From: JACMLD01 sp039916305
Lineage (GTDB): Bacteria > Bacteroidota > Bacteroidia > Chitinophagales > Chitinophagaceae
Assembly (NCBI GenBank): GCA_039916305.1
Contig: JBDSLR010000018.1
Span: 1 to 64,000, forward strand
Direction of reading: 5' to 3'
Length of the DNA stretch: 64,000 nucleotides
The position numbers were made by a program, and so were the translations under genes. Of the stretch, positions 17,230 through 26,388 are shown one piece after another. Every line of letters starts with the position of its first letter. The stretch's first letter is position 1. Under the pieces are notes generated by a model. The model did not search any database and had not been told where the DNA came from. It saw nothing but the letters and a program-made list of their open reading frames with translations.

Positions 17230-17292
17230 TTATTCAGTGTATTGGTCTATACTTTCAAAAAAAATATTATTTACCAGTAAAATGTTAAAATA

Positions 17293-18045
17293 ATGAATTT
17301 GCAGTTAATTTCTTGTCTGTGCATAACAAGAGCAAAGCCAGATCTGCTGAAACGGGCAATAAATTGTTTTTTGGGACAAACTTATACAAACAAGGAGTTG
17401 GTTATCGTATACGAGGATGATGATATTGAAACAGAAGACTTTGTAAAAAGCATAACGGACGAATCTATTTCGACAGTCAAAGTTGACTCAACTCCTAAAC
17501 TTACATTAGGAGCATTGCGGAACCTTGCTATAAATATATGTGAAGGCGAGTACTTTTGCCAATGGGATGATGACGACTGGTTTCACAAGGACAGGCTAGC
17601 AATGCAGATGCGCGCTATTTGTGAAAGTCAGAAGGGGGGATGTGTCATGACTAATTGGATAATGCACGACGAGCTAAGAAGTAAAACATATTTTTCAGTT
17701 TTGAGACTTTGGGAAGGAAGTATAATGTGTAAGACGAGTTTGGTAAGAGGCCAGATAAAATACCCTGAAATTCGTAAAGGAGAAGATACTGAGTTTACGA
17801 AAAAATTGATCGAATTAAAGTATATTTTTCCGCTAATGATGCCCTGCATGTATATATACGTTTTTCATGGGCGAAATACCTGGGATCATCTCCATATGGT
17901 TAATAATTTTTACAATAACAGTCAGTTATTATCACCTGGGGCCAATCTGGTAGTCAAAAATATACTTAAAGAAACGTATACATATGATAAAGCGTCACAA
18001 TTATTGTTGGATTCTGTGCTGAAAGAAATTGATTATCTGCATTGA
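17293..18045 (+). CDS. Glycosyltransferase family 2 (soluble GT-A)
   Basis: A 250-residue GT-A enzyme without membrane segments. The N-terminus has the typical strand SCLCITRAKPDLLKRAINCFLGQTY, the acidic nucleotide site VYEDDD and LGALRNLAINICEGEYFCQWDDDDW, where DDDD is the metal-binding DxD region. The C-terminal acceptor half includes MCKTSLVRG and GEDTEFTKKLI. Probably the last gene of the peptide cluster; with the GT1 gene before it, it suggests two sugar transfers. Immediately after its stop the sequence turns into gene debris, so this may mark the cluster boundary. Confidence 0.8.
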   Translation: MNLQLISCLCITRAKPDLLKRAINCFLGQTYTNKELVIVYEDDDIETEDFVKSITDESISTVKVDSTPKLTLGALRNLAINICEGEYFCQWDDDDWFHKDRLAMQMRAICESQKGGCVMTNWIMHDELRSKTYFSVLRLWEGSIMCKTSLVRGQIKYPEIRKGEDTEFTKKLIELKYIFPLMMPCMYIYVFHGRNTWDHLHMVNNFYNNSQLLSPGANLVVKNILKETYTYDKASQLLLDSVLKEIDYLH

Positions 18046-18046
18046 T

Positions 18047-18145
18047 CCCAGGGTAAATGGCAGTGGCGAAAAGATAGGTCCTGGGATTACGTTAAAAGTA
18101 ATGGCAGGGGATAAATTCAATATAAGGGCAACTAGTTATTTGTAG
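18047..18145 (+). pseudogene. RHS-protein C-terminal remnant
   Basis: Read from 18047, 32 codons are open to a TAG and give NGSGEKIGPGITLKVMAGDK followed by FNIRATSYL. The segment IGPxITLKVMAGDxFNIR resembles a phrase I recall from Bacteroidota RHS-repeat (DUF6443-type) proteins just after the repeat core. There is no start codon and no RHS core upstream, because the glycosyltransferase gene abuts it by one base. It is best explained as a scrap left after a deletion or rearrangement. The family match is from memory and was not searched. Confidence 0.45.
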
Positions 18146-18354
18146 AGTTTAAAACTTATTCACAGACAACTAAGGACACTTTAGATGTATTTATAAATGC
18201 TAAAATATATTTTTTACGTCAAGGCATATCTTTCTTTACAGCTAAACAAATTAATCATATTTTAAATGACGGTAGCAATTATGATATACTTACTAACATA
18301 GTTGCGACTATATTATATCGTATAAATGGAAGGAGAATAAATTTTATAGATTAA
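18136..18354 (+). pseudogene. Open reading stretch without start codon, possible remnant
   Basis: A 72-codon open stretch follows a TAG at 18133-18135 and ends with TAA at 18352. It reads like protein (for example TLDVFINAKIYFLRQG and TAKQINHILNDGSNYDIL) but contains no ATG or GTG start in frame. It overlaps the end of the RHS-like scrap in another frame. It may be the 3' part of a lost gene or chance openness in AT-rich DNA. Confidence 0.25.
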
Positions 18355-18704
18355 AAGGGTTTATACAAAATGATTTTATTCTCATTTTTAACAAAAAGTA
18401 CACGGCAAAAACAGGCTATTTTTTTTGAATCAGTTTTGGATAGATGAGTTGGATATGTCTTGCTTGTTTGAGAGTTTTTTTGGAAAGCAAAAGGGAAATA
18501 ATAAATTGCTTGTATCCAACCATGCAGTATAAGCGACCCTAAATTTTGAAAGTTAGAACGGATTAGAAAATAAATGAACAAAGCCTCTCACGGGGCTTTT
18601 GTCATTTACTTAGGAAATTTTTTTTTGCCTTGTGATGTGATAGAGCCATATCAATAAAATAAAAGAACTGTTACCTCATCGCTGGAACAAAGATTAACCT
18701 GTAT
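18355..18704. other. AT-rich intergenic stretch
   Basis: No coding sequence or RNA gene is supported here. The only clear structure is the terminator-like hairpin at 18576-18602. Confidence 0.4.
18576..18602. terminator. Terminator-like hairpin
   Basis: ACAAAGCCTC, loop TCAC, GGGGCTTTTGT form a stem of about ten pairs with one G-T wobble and one extra T, with T-rich flank on the right and A-rich flank on the left, so it could work in either direction. It would stop transcription leaving the peptide cluster. Confidence 0.5.
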
Positions 18705-18938
18705 TTAGCCTTCGATAAAGCCATCTAATCCTTTTTCATATTGAACTTCACCTGCCTTGCATGTACAAACGGTTTTCCCAAAATTCATTCTTAGCGCGCC
18801 GCCCGCAGCTAAACTCCAGGTAAAAGAATTTTTGATTTCACATACAACTACGTTATTGACCAATTAATATCTTATTCGAAACCTGCCCTTGTGAATGGGT
18901 GGCCAATATTATCGCTAAAAAAAAGTGACTGGTTTCAT
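18705..18938 (-). pseudogene. Frameshifted small secreted-protein gene
   Basis: On the minus strand an ATG at 18938 starts MKPVTFF and meets a TAG inside a run of eight T. One extra T would continue into LAIILATHSQGQVSNKILIGQ, a plausible signal peptide with cleavage near SQGQ. A second frame change near GGTCAATAACG leads into a protein-like tail, VVVCEIKNSFTWSLAAGG through GKTVCTCKAGEVQYEKGLDG, ending at TAA 18705-18707. Two frame changes suggest a decayed gene of about 77 codons; sequencing error in the homopolymer could explain only the first. No family recognised. Confidence 0.4.
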
Positions 18939-18984
18939 TTGATCGATTATAAATCATGAAAACATTAAAGTATGGGCAAGTTAA

Positions 18985-19365
18985 TTATCCTCCTAAAAGA
19001 ATAACCAGTAATGAAATAACCAGCACAATTGTCAGCGGCGCAAAAATTATTTGTTCAATTCTGTTATTTGATTTTAAATTTCCAACCGTATTGACCAAAT
19101 ATAAAACTGTCATGATCCACAAGGAAATGGTTATTGGTCGTTGCGGTACAGCAATGCCTAAACAACCGGCTTTTGCCAATAGCACAATTGTAAACAGTAT
19201 TGTGATAATTATGGATACCGTTTCAAACCGATACATTTGTTTATCGGATTTTATTCTGCCGCCCCAGACCATTCTATATGGAACTAATTTCAACAGGAGA
19301 GCCAGGTGACACAATAGTAATAATAGGTGAATGCAAATCAGAATGAATAGGAAAATTTCTTTCAT
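18985..19365 (-). CDS. Small membrane protein with four predicted helices
   Basis: A 126-residue hydrophobic protein. Helices lie at about 3-25, 48-68, 78-95 and 107-125; between the first two is a basic loop with RMVWGGRIKSDKQMYRFE. The opposite strand also has a long open frame, but the regular helix-loop pattern and the minus-strand neighbours favour this one. Function unknown; no catalytic motif visible. Confidence 0.65.
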   Translation of the reverse strand: MKEIFLFILICIHLLLLLCHLALLLKLVPYRMVWGGRIKSDKQMYRFETVSIIITILFTIVLLAKAGCLGIAVPQRPITISLWIMTVLYLVNTVGNLKSNNRIEQIIFAPLTIVLVISLLVILLGG

Positions 19366-19500
19366 GCGCAGTGGGTAACAATTAAATTAATTCAACATCC
19401 AGTTAATCATGTTTTATAACAGTTGCACTTTTGCCGCTGCTGATTGGAAATATCTTGCTTTTTATTCTTGCAGCGAGTTCCTATGACCTAAAGGAGTTTG

Positions 19501-20169
19501 TTAACCTGCGTTTAATGTCAGGGTTTTTGATGTCCAGTTCCCTTTTGCCGACTGTTTCCAAATTTTCCAATGTTTATCCGATGGCTTGAATGGTAAACAA
19601 TCTGTCGCATCGCTGATATATTTCAAGGCATATTCGTCTAATGAACTAAAAGGGAAGGCGAGCCACACCGAGATCGTTGATTTGCGCGATAGCCGAAGAT
19701 AAATTTCTGAGTTGTAAATTCTTTCATCTAAACTTGGTATTTCATGCTGGCCAGGGAGTGTTTCACGGCTTCGCGGATCTATAAATTTAAAATGCCAGAG
19801 AACTGAAATAACAATTGGTCCGTATTCATTATTTGGTAAACCCGAATACTTTTCCAGGATAGAAAGGCCGGTCTTTATCCCGCGAAGCTTAAATGTAAAG
19901 AATCTTTGCTTATTTTGTTTCAGGTTCCAGCTTCCGAAACTGGGTAGACCCATCTTCTTTATTAACTCCCAGAGAATTGGTAGAGATTTATATGCACCGC
20001 TTTGCGATGCGTAAAAAATAACTTTTAACGACGCAGGACGTTTGGCGGTTGTAAAGGTTTCAATAAACTTTGTCGCGTCTGAGTAAACTTTCTCAGGGCT
20101 CTTTGTTCCAAGGCTATGCGCGCCTCCTGAATTCAGTGGCAATCCTTCGTAAGTAATGAATGCTTTCAT
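19501..20169 (-). CDS. Hypothetical protein, about 222 residues
   Basis: Unrecognised protein. The ATG at 20169 (MKAFITYEGLPLNSGG) is preferred over an upstream in-frame start at 20235, whose extra 22 residues are Cys/Val-rich and look non-coding. There is no signal peptide and no membrane segment; composition is that of a soluble globular protein with several Trp and aromatic residues (for example WKIWKQSAKGNWTSK near the end). It lies between a small membrane protein gene and a SnoaL-like lipoprotein gene on the same strand, spaced too loosely to prove an operon. No function is proposed. Confidence 0.6.
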   Translation of the reverse strand: MKAFITYEGLPLNSGGAHSLGTKSPEKVYSDATKFIETFTTAKRPASLKVIFYASQSGAYKSLPILWELIKKMGLPSFGSWNLKQNKQRFFTFKLRGIKTGLSILEKYSGLPNNEYGPIVISVLWHFKFIDPRSRETLPGQHEIPSLDERIYNSEIYLRLSRKSTISVWLAFPFSSLDEYALKYISDATDCLPFKPSDKHWKIWKQSAKGNWTSKTLTLNAG

Positions 20170-20279
20170 ATTTAAAATGCATCTAACATTGATAACTACT
20201 ACCCATTTCACTGAGGTACTGCAATGCATGCACAAAACTTCGTGCTGGCAGTAGTCTTTTTCAGTTTTTTAGGGTTTTG

Positions 20280-20813
20280 CTATCTCGGTATAAGTCCAAG
20301 TTGTTGCATAAATTCTAAATTGTCAAGGAAATCTCTTTCTTCGGCAATCTTTCCGTTCTCCATACGGACCAACGTAACACCGTCTATGTCAACCTTTTTA
20401 CTGGTAGCTGGAATTCCAAAAAACACACCTGTATGCGTTCCTTTAAAGTTCCAATATTTTACAAGTTTGTTGCCCATTCCAAATACATCTTTTATCGTAA
20501 ACGTAATATCAGAAAATCCCGTTAAATAATTGGCATAATAGGCTCTTGCACTATCAATGCCAACAGCATCACGCGGGCTAACGTGCATTATTACGTTATT
20601 TGTAAAATTGCTGTCATTAAACCTGTCCAGCTTCCTTTTATTAACTATTTCGTCCCACACGTTGGTATACATTTTTATGTTAGCTGCAACGGTGTCAGTT
20701 GTTGTTTGTTTTTGGGTGTCGCTATGCGAGCTGTTACAGGCAAACAATGTGGTGAAGACAAGTGTCAATAATAACATTTGTCCTGGCCGAAATGATTGAG
20801 GCGCTTGGTTCAT
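20280..20813 (-). CDS. SnoaL-like (NTF2-fold) lipoprotein
   Basis: A 177-residue protein. A signal peptide ends in a lipobox (TLFAC) around residue 26, so it is probably a lipoprotein. The mature part fits the SnoaL / ester cyclase fold: a helix with TNVWDEIVNKRKLDRFNDSNF, VIMHV, and strands ITFTIKDVFGMGNKLVKYWNFKGTHTG, ending VRMENGKIAEERDFLDNLEFMQQLGLI. Secreted members of this fold in Bacteroidota are mostly of unknown function; polyketide cyclase activity cannot be assumed. Confidence 0.8.
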   Translation of the reverse strand: MNQAPQSFRPGQMLLLTLVFTTLFACNSSHSDTQKQTTTDTVAANIKMYTNVWDEIVNKRKLDRFNDSNFTNNVIMHVSPRDAVGIDSARAYYANYLTGFSDITFTIKDVFGMGNKLVKYWNFKGTHTGVFFGIPATSKKVDIDGVTLVRMENGKIAEERDFLDNLEFMQQLGLIPR

Positions 20814-20908
20814 TTTTCTTTTTTTTAATATTATGTTTTAAATTACTGCATACATAGACATTTTGTTGCCATGCAGGACTTCTAATTATATAGATACGAT
20901 ACCCAAAT

Positions 20909-20935
20909 AATAAATAAATAGTCAGTTTATTTATT
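20909..20935 (-). terminator. AT-only hairpin after acyltransferase gene
   Basis: AATAAATAAA and TTTATTTATT form a perfect ten-pair stem with a seven-base loop, four bases beyond the stop of the minus-strand acyltransferase gene. The stem lacks GC pairs, so its strength is doubtful. Confidence 0.3.
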
Positions 20936-20938
20936 TTG

Positions 20939-22051
20939 CTACTCGAGTTTTTTTCGCAGCCAGGCTCTTACCGGTTCATCGTAGAATTTTAAACTTGCAT
21001 AAGCCAACACGATAGCACCTGAAAAGCTGAGCAGGGCATACTGCAAGGCCTGCCACACTGTAATGCTGCTGTGATTGCTTACCCATGCCACGTAAAAATA
21101 GACAAGCACATAATGCGTCATGTATAATGGATAGGAAAGATTGCCGAGGAACTTACAAATTTTATCTTCCGTTTTACTACGCACCAGACCACTTGCGCCC
21201 ATATAGACAGTTAGTGGAAAGACAATAATGATGCAAAAAGCTTCGTACAAACCGTTCATCCAGGGTTTTTCTTCGCTGCCTATTCTGGGCATGAGCAAAA
21301 CAGCCGCAACAAGCAGGCTACAGTATAAAAAAGCATTTTTAATATATACTGGCCGTGCTACCCGGAATAAAAGTAAACCGGCAAAAAATGGAAATATTGT
21401 ACGCGTTATCCCAATACGCATGTGTGCGGTATTAAGTGTCCAGCCACCGGTAAGGTCTCCATTAGCGTTAGTAACAGCAAAATGCAGGAGAACTGCGCCT
21501 GCCAATACTACAAAACAAGCCAATGCTTTATCAGCCAATTTTCTTAGCCCCAGTGCGTAGAGAATATTGGCTATGTACTCAAAGAATAATGACCAGCCCA
21601 CACTATTAAGGGGATGCATTTCTTGCCAGCCGCGAATATCCATAGAAAGTGGGATGGGTATAATTGTATAACCTATCAGCATAACCGCTAGCAGCTTCCA
21701 TACGGGCACCGTATGAATGAACGGCCATATGGTTGAATCGGTAAAGTAAAAACCTATGGCGCCGAGTGTCATACCCAATACAACGAGTGGTTGAAGCCGC
21801 TCGAACCTGCGCCGGATAAAGCCGCGGATAGTTAGTTTGTCCCATCTGTCATCGTACGCATAACCAATTACAAAGCCTGACAGTAGAAAGAAAAAATCAA
21901 CTGCCAGGTAGCCATGGTTTACAATATTGTCAAGATGATTGCTGGCCAACGGCTCGGCCAGGTGAAAGATTACTACAATAATAGCTGCTATACCCCGAAG
22001 CCCATCTAAAATTTGATAATGCGGCTTTGTACCAAGTTTGTTATTGTCCAT
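20939..22051 (-). CDS. Acyltransferase family 3 (OafA/YrhL-like) membrane protein
   Basis: A 370-residue polytopic membrane O-acyltransferase. The N-terminus carries the family block ILDGLRGIAAIIVVIFHL, with the catalytic His in the first helix, followed by HGYLAVDFFFLLSGFVIGYAY and the basic loop FIRRRFERLQPL. About ten hydrophobic helices follow, ending with LSYPLYMTHY. Family members acylate cell-surface sugars or secondary metabolites, usually with acetyl groups. The gene stands alone between a lipoprotein gene and the hybrid regulator; its acceptor is unknown. Confidence 0.9.
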   Translation of the reverse strand: MDNNKLGTKPHYQILDGLRGIAAIIVVIFHLAEPLASNHLDNIVNHGYLAVDFFFLLSGFVIGYAYDDRWDKLTIRGFIRRRFERLQPLVVLGMTLGAIGFYFTDSTIWPFIHTVPVWKLLAVMLIGYTIIPIPLSMDIRGWQEMHPLNSVGWSLFFEYIANILYALGLRKLADKALACFVVLAGAVLLHFAVTNANGDLTGGWTLNTAHMRIGITRTIFPFFAGLLLFRVARPVYIKNAFLYCSLLVAAVLLMPRIGSEEKPWMNGLYEAFCIIIVFPLTVYMGASGLVRSKTEDKICKFLGNLSYPLYMTHYVLVYFYVAWVSNHSSITVWQALQYALLSFSGAIVLAYASLKFYDEPVRAWLRKKLE

Positions 22052-22203
22052 TACTTTGAATCATTCTATCCAGGCCTTGTTTTTAAATGCTGCCTACAAG
22101 GAAATAATTCCTGGAAAGCAGGTTGAATTGATTTCCATAAAGCCCCGGTAATTCAGTTGCCGGGTAATCACCGGAAGCGTACCCGTAAATTATAAAATGT
22201 AAA

Positions 22204-22223
22204 AGCATTCTTGCGTGGATGCT
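22204..22223 (-). terminator. Short hairpin after hybrid regulator gene
   Basis: AGCAT and ATGCT pair around a ten-base loop directly after the minus-strand stop, followed on that strand by TTTTAC. The stem is only five pairs, so this is a weak call. Confidence 0.25.
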
Positions 22224-22224
22224 C

Positions 22225-25200
22225 TTAAACAGTACCATTTTTTTTGCCTTCCTGCCTCAGCTTTGAAATATATTCCGAAGGCAGCAGGTTGAATTTTGCT
22301 TTAAAGGATTTTGCAAAATAATTCGGCGTAGAGAAACCAACAGAGTATGCAATCTGTGCAACATTCATATCGCTTTTTTGCAGCAGAACAGCTGCTTTGT
22401 CCAGCTTAACAGAACGAATATATTCCACAGGCGTCTGGCCGGTCAGTTCAAGCAGTTTTGCATACAATGAACTTCGGCTCATACCTGCATGTTTACTTAA
22501 TTCTGTAACCGAAAGTTGTGGGTTGGACAAATTTTCTTCCAGATAAACCATGATAGACTGTAACAGGTCTTCATCTGCTGATTGTATTTCTACCTGCGGG
22601 GAAACAGGTTTGAATTGTTTGCTATAAGTATTCTTTAAGGTAGTGTTCAACACCAGCAGGTTGTTGATTTTTTCATTTAGCATCTCCACATGAAAAGGCT
22701 TGGTGATATAATCGTTTGCCCCGGTTTTCAATCCCTGCAATTGTACTTCTTCAGCAGTTACGGCAGTTAATAATATTACTGGAATATGATTGGTTCTTTT
22801 GTCGGCTTTTAATTTCCGGCAAAGTTCAATTCCGTTCATTTCGGGCATGCTGATATCGCTCACAATAAGCTGCGGATGAAGCGCCAGTGCTTTTTTCCAG
22901 CCGTCAATGCCGTTTATTGCTTCATAAACTTTATACCGCAATTGTAATTTATCCTTTAGGTAATACCTGAAATCATCATTGTCTTCTACCAGCAAAACAG
23001 CAGGCATCTCTGTTTGATCCTGTAAAAATTCATGAGGTGCCTGCGGCGGTTCAAAGGTTTTGTTTCTTGTTTCTGCCACCATCATTGCCTCCACCGTATC
23101 CATATTGTTGGCAGGGGCAGGGCAATTGGTAAATGGCAGGAGTATATTAAATACGGTTCCCAGTTCAGGTGCACTTTCTAATGTAATGGTACCTCCCTGC
23201 ATTTTTACGAACTCTTTTGTAATGGTCAACCCTATACCGCTTCCCTGGTTGAGAATGGATGCATCAGTATCGTTTTGGTAAAACAGGGAAAATATTTTTT
23301 CTTTTTTATCGTCCGGTATTCCAATGCCGGTATCACTTATTTTTAGGGCTACCCATGTTTTTGATTCGTCTTTAATATTAGCTACCTTTTTTATATCGAG
23401 CATGATTTTACCGCATGGCCGGGTGAATTTAAAGGCATTCGACAGCACATTAAACAATACCCTTTCCATTTTGTCATGATCAAAATAAGCGTACAGTTTA
23501 TCAATCTGGCTGGTGTACACAAAATCCATGGTCTTTCTTTCGGCAAGATCTTTAAATGAGTCTGCCACTTCCTTTACAAAGCTCACCACTTCGCCTTCCG
23601 CCATGTGCAGTTTTAATTCATGTTCCTCCATTTTGCGGAAATCAAGCAGCTGGTTAACCAGGTTTAGTAACCTCCGTCCATTTCGTTTAATCATATCCAG
23701 TTGACGGAAAGACTGTATATTATTTTCTTTTTCTATCAGGCTGTCAACAGGTCCGAGAATCAGCGATATGGGTGTCCTGAACTCGTGGCTTAAATTGGTT
23801 AAGAATTTAATTTTTTGACTATCCAGTTCATGGGTTCTTTCTGCTTCGCGCCGTTCCTGTTCTTCATAATTTCTTTTCTGTTCCAATGCAAATTTCCGGT
23901 GTATCTTCTGTATCCCTTTGTGGCGTATATACACCAATACAGCAATTAACAACAACAGATAGACAGCATAGGCATATGTGGTTCTCCATATTGGCGGATG
24001 TACATGTACTTTTACGGAGCTGCCTACATTATTCCATACACCATCATTGTTACTGGCCCGTACCCGGAAAACATAATCACCGGGGTCAAGATTTGTGTAG
24101 GGGGCAGAGGTCATGTTGCCCACATAATTCCAGTCTTTATCAAATCCTTCCAGTTTATAGGCATACCTGTTTTGCTCCGGAGATGTATAACTTAATCCCA
24201 CAAAATCAAGTGCAAAATTTTGTTTATAATCCAGGTTTATCTCTTTGGCTATAGAAATATGTTCGGTAATAGGCCCTGCATTGGAAGCATGTATATATTG
24301 ATTAGATATACGCAAACCCGTAAGTAAGACAGGCGGTATATTATTGTTTTTTATTAAATAGGCAGGATGGAAATAGTTAAAGCCATCGAGCCCACCGAAT
24401 AAAAGCTGGCCGTCTGATAAACGCATACCTGAGCCCCGTACAAAGTTGTTGTGCTGAAGCCCGTTGTGATAATTGAAATTATTTATCTTTTTTGAAGCGG
24501 CATCAATACTGCTGATGCCTTTGTTGGTACTCACCCAAATTAATGCCGCCTGGTCTTCTACTATTTTACAAACATTACTGTTTTGCAGGCCTTCCTTTTC
24601 CGAGAATACCTCGAACTGTTTACTGGGTATATTAATACGTGCAATACCGCCGCCAAAAGTACCGGCCCACATAAAACCATGAGTATCTTCCAGCAAACAA
24701 TTTACTTTGTCATTTGGCAATTTGCTGTTTTGGGTATTGAAATTAGTAAACACATGGGATGCTGATTGTAAAATACCGAGGCCTCCACCATGTGTCGCAA
24801 TCCAGATATTGCCGTCTTTATCTTCTTTTACGTCCCTGATATATCCATTAAAAGGAAGCAGTATATCATTCTCCAGCCGTGGAAGCGGCGTATACCTGGC
24901 AATTACTTTAAAATTACTGTTTAGCAGGATGATGCCTGCGCCGTTGGTGCCCAGCATGATATTGCCATTGCGAAGTTCAGTTATACTATATACCTCATCC
25001 GCGTTCAATTCCTCTGCAACAGCGCCCTGCATGAGTTGTTGGTAGGTAAAAGAAACAGGGTCGAATATAAATAAGCCATCTCCGCTGGTTCCAATTAAAA
25101 GTTGCTTTTTCCTGGTCATTTTCAGTGCCAGTATCGGAAGCCGGTTCCCAGGCAGGTTCCTCAACGAGAGGATGCTAAGGTGCCGGAACAACCTGCTGGC

Positions 25201-26388
25201 AGGATCAAAAAGGCTTAGTCCCCGGCCATCAGTGCCAATAAATACCTTACCATTTTCATTTTCGGCAAATGAAGTTACAATAGACGCGTTTAGCCCCTTT
25301 TCATCAAAAACATTGCTGCGTACATGGTTAAAGAGATTTAAATTTTTGTCATATTTATTAACGCCGCCCCGTATGGTACCCAGCCAGTAAATGCCTTGTT
25401 TATCAATATAAACGCAACGTACGGCTGCGGCAGAGAGGCTGTGCATATTACGGTGATCGGGCGTAAATTTTGTGATTTCACCTGTTTTGGTATCCATAAT
25501 ATTCAACCCTTCCGAAGTGCCTATCCATAATTTATCTCCATCAACTGCAACGGAGTTAATAAAACTGCTGCTTAGCGTGTGGGGGTTAAGGTCAGTGTGC
25601 CTGAAGTTGACAAATTGATTACTACCGGGCCGCAACATGCTTAATCCCTTTTCGGTACCTACCCAAACATTGCCTGCTTTATCCTGCGTAATATCCGTTA
25701 TTTTATCGCCGCTTACACTGCCGGAATCCTTATCGGAATGCAAAAACAGCAGCATGGATTTGTTGGCAGGATTGTATTGAAACAGTCCTTTTGCAGTACC
25801 AATCCACATATTGTTAAAGCTGTCTTCAAAAAGGCATTTACTGGTTGAATTGAAAGCATAGGCGGGATGACCAGTCGCAACCGGGATTTCCGTGATTTTT
25901 TTAGTGATGGGGTCAAGGATATTAACACCATCAAAATGCCCTATCCATATATTGCCTGCGTAGTCGCTGCAGATACTTCTGATAACATTATTGTGTATGG
26001 CATTGGGCGTACCACCTCCGGAGGGGAACCTGATAAAAGAATCAGTTTTCCGGTTATATAAATTAAGGGAACCCCCGCTTGTGCCAATCCACAAATTGCC
26101 TGCTTTGTCTTCATGCAAAGACAATATTTCGTTTGCCTGAAGGCTTGAAGAATCATCTGGCCTGTGCCTGTATACGGTAAAACGCGTGCCGTCAAACCTG
26201 TCCAGGCCATCTTCCGTGGCAAACCAAACCATACCATACCTGTCTTTTAAGATAGCATTTACCGTATTGGAAGAGAGTCCATCTTCAGTGGTAAGCGAAG
26301 TGAAATTAATGCTCTTTTGTTGTGCCGTTAAACACAATGTCAGCAATATCATACATAAAATCAGCAGGGTAGTCTTTTGATAAAGCAT
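22225..26388 (-). CDS. Hybrid two-component system regulator (HTCS) of the polysaccharide locus
   Basis: A 1387-residue one-protein signalling system. A signal peptide (about 1-22) leads to a periplasmic sensor of repeated Reg_prop blades (for example GLSSNTVNAILKDRYGMVWF, then many NIWIGT/GLSMLR units) and a Y_Y_Y domain at about 720-800. A membrane helix lies near 805-828. The kinase has H-box LSHEFRTPISLIL (His near 867), N-box NVLSNAFKFT and G-box DTGIGIPDD. A receiver domain follows with VEDNDDF, the phospho-acceptor in SDISMPEMNG (near 1177) and TKPF, then an AraC-type HTH ending GFSTPNYFAKSFKAKFN. HTCS proteins bind breakdown oligosaccharides and switch on the adjacent PUL. It is divergent from susC, the usual arrangement. 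Confidence 0.96.
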   Translation of the reverse strand: MLYQKTTLLILCMILLTLCLTAQQKSINFTSLTTEDGLSSNTVNAILKDRYGMVWFATEDGLDRFDGTRFTVYRHRPDDSSSLQANEILSLHEDKAGNLWIGTSGGSLNLYNRKTDSFIRFPSGGGTPNAIHNNVIRSICSDYAGNIWIGHFDGVNILDPITKKITEIPVATGHPAYAFNSTSKCLFEDSFNNMWIGTAKGLFQYNPANKSMLLFLHSDKDSGSVSGDKITDITQDKAGNVWVGTEKGLSMLRPGSNQFVNFRHTDLNPHTLSSSFINSVAVDGDKLWIGTSEGLNIMDTKTGEITKFTPDHRNMHSLSAAAVRCVYIDKQGIYWLGTIRGGVNKYDKNLNLFNHVRSNVFDEKGLNASIVTSFAENENGKVFIGTDGRGLSLFDPASRLFRHLSILSLRNLPGNRLPILALKMTRKKQLLIGTSGDGLFIFDPVSFTYQQLMQGAVAEELNADEVYSITELRNGNIMLGTNGAGIILLNSNFKVIARYTPLPRLENDILLPFNGYIRDVKEDKDGNIWIATHGGGLGILQSASHVFTNFNTQNSKLPNDKVNCLLEDTHGFMWAGTFGGGIARINIPSKQFEVFSEKEGLQNSNVCKIVEDQAALIWVSTNKGISSIDAASKKINNFNYHNGLQHNNFVRGSGMRLSDGQLLFGGLDGFNYFHPAYLIKNNNIPPVLLTGLRISNQYIHASNAGPITEHISIAKEINLDYKQNFALDFVGLSYTSPEQNRYAYKLEGFDKDWNYVGNMTSAPYTNLDPGDYVFRVRASNNDGVWNNVGSSVKVHVHPPIWRTTYAYAVYLLLLIAVLVYIRHKGIQKIHRKFALEQKRNYEEQERREAERTHELDSQKIKFLTNLSHEFRTPISLILGPVDSLIEKENNIQSFRQLDMIKRNGRRLLNLVNQLLDFRKMEEHELKLHMAEGEVVSFVKEVADSFKDLAERKTMDFVYTSQIDKLYAYFDHDKMERVLFNVLSNAFKFTRPCGKIMLDIKKVANIKDESKTWVALKISDTGIGIPDDKKEKIFSLFYQNDTDASILNQGSGIGLTITKEFVKMQGGTITLESAPELGTVFNILLPFTNCPAPANNMDTVEAMMVAETRNKTFEPPQAPHEFLQDQTEMPAVLLVEDNDDFRYYLKDKLQLRYKVYEAINGIDGWKKALALHPQLIVSDISMPEMNGIELCRKLKADKRTNHIPVILLTAVTAEEVQLQGLKTGANDYITKPFHVEMLNEKINNLLVLNTTLKNTYSKQFKPVSPQVEIQSADEDLLQSIMVYLEENLSNPQLSVTELSKHAGMSRSSLYAKLLELTGQTPVEYIRSVKLDKAAVLLQKSDMNVAQIAYSVGFSTPNYFAKSFKAKFNLLPSEYISKLRQEGKKNGTV

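Noticed and set aside
18956..19309. 117-codon + strand open frame
   Set aside because: It is antisense to the minus-strand membrane protein at 18985-19365, which shows a regular helix-loop pattern and has same-strand neighbours; the + strand peptide shows no family resemblance.
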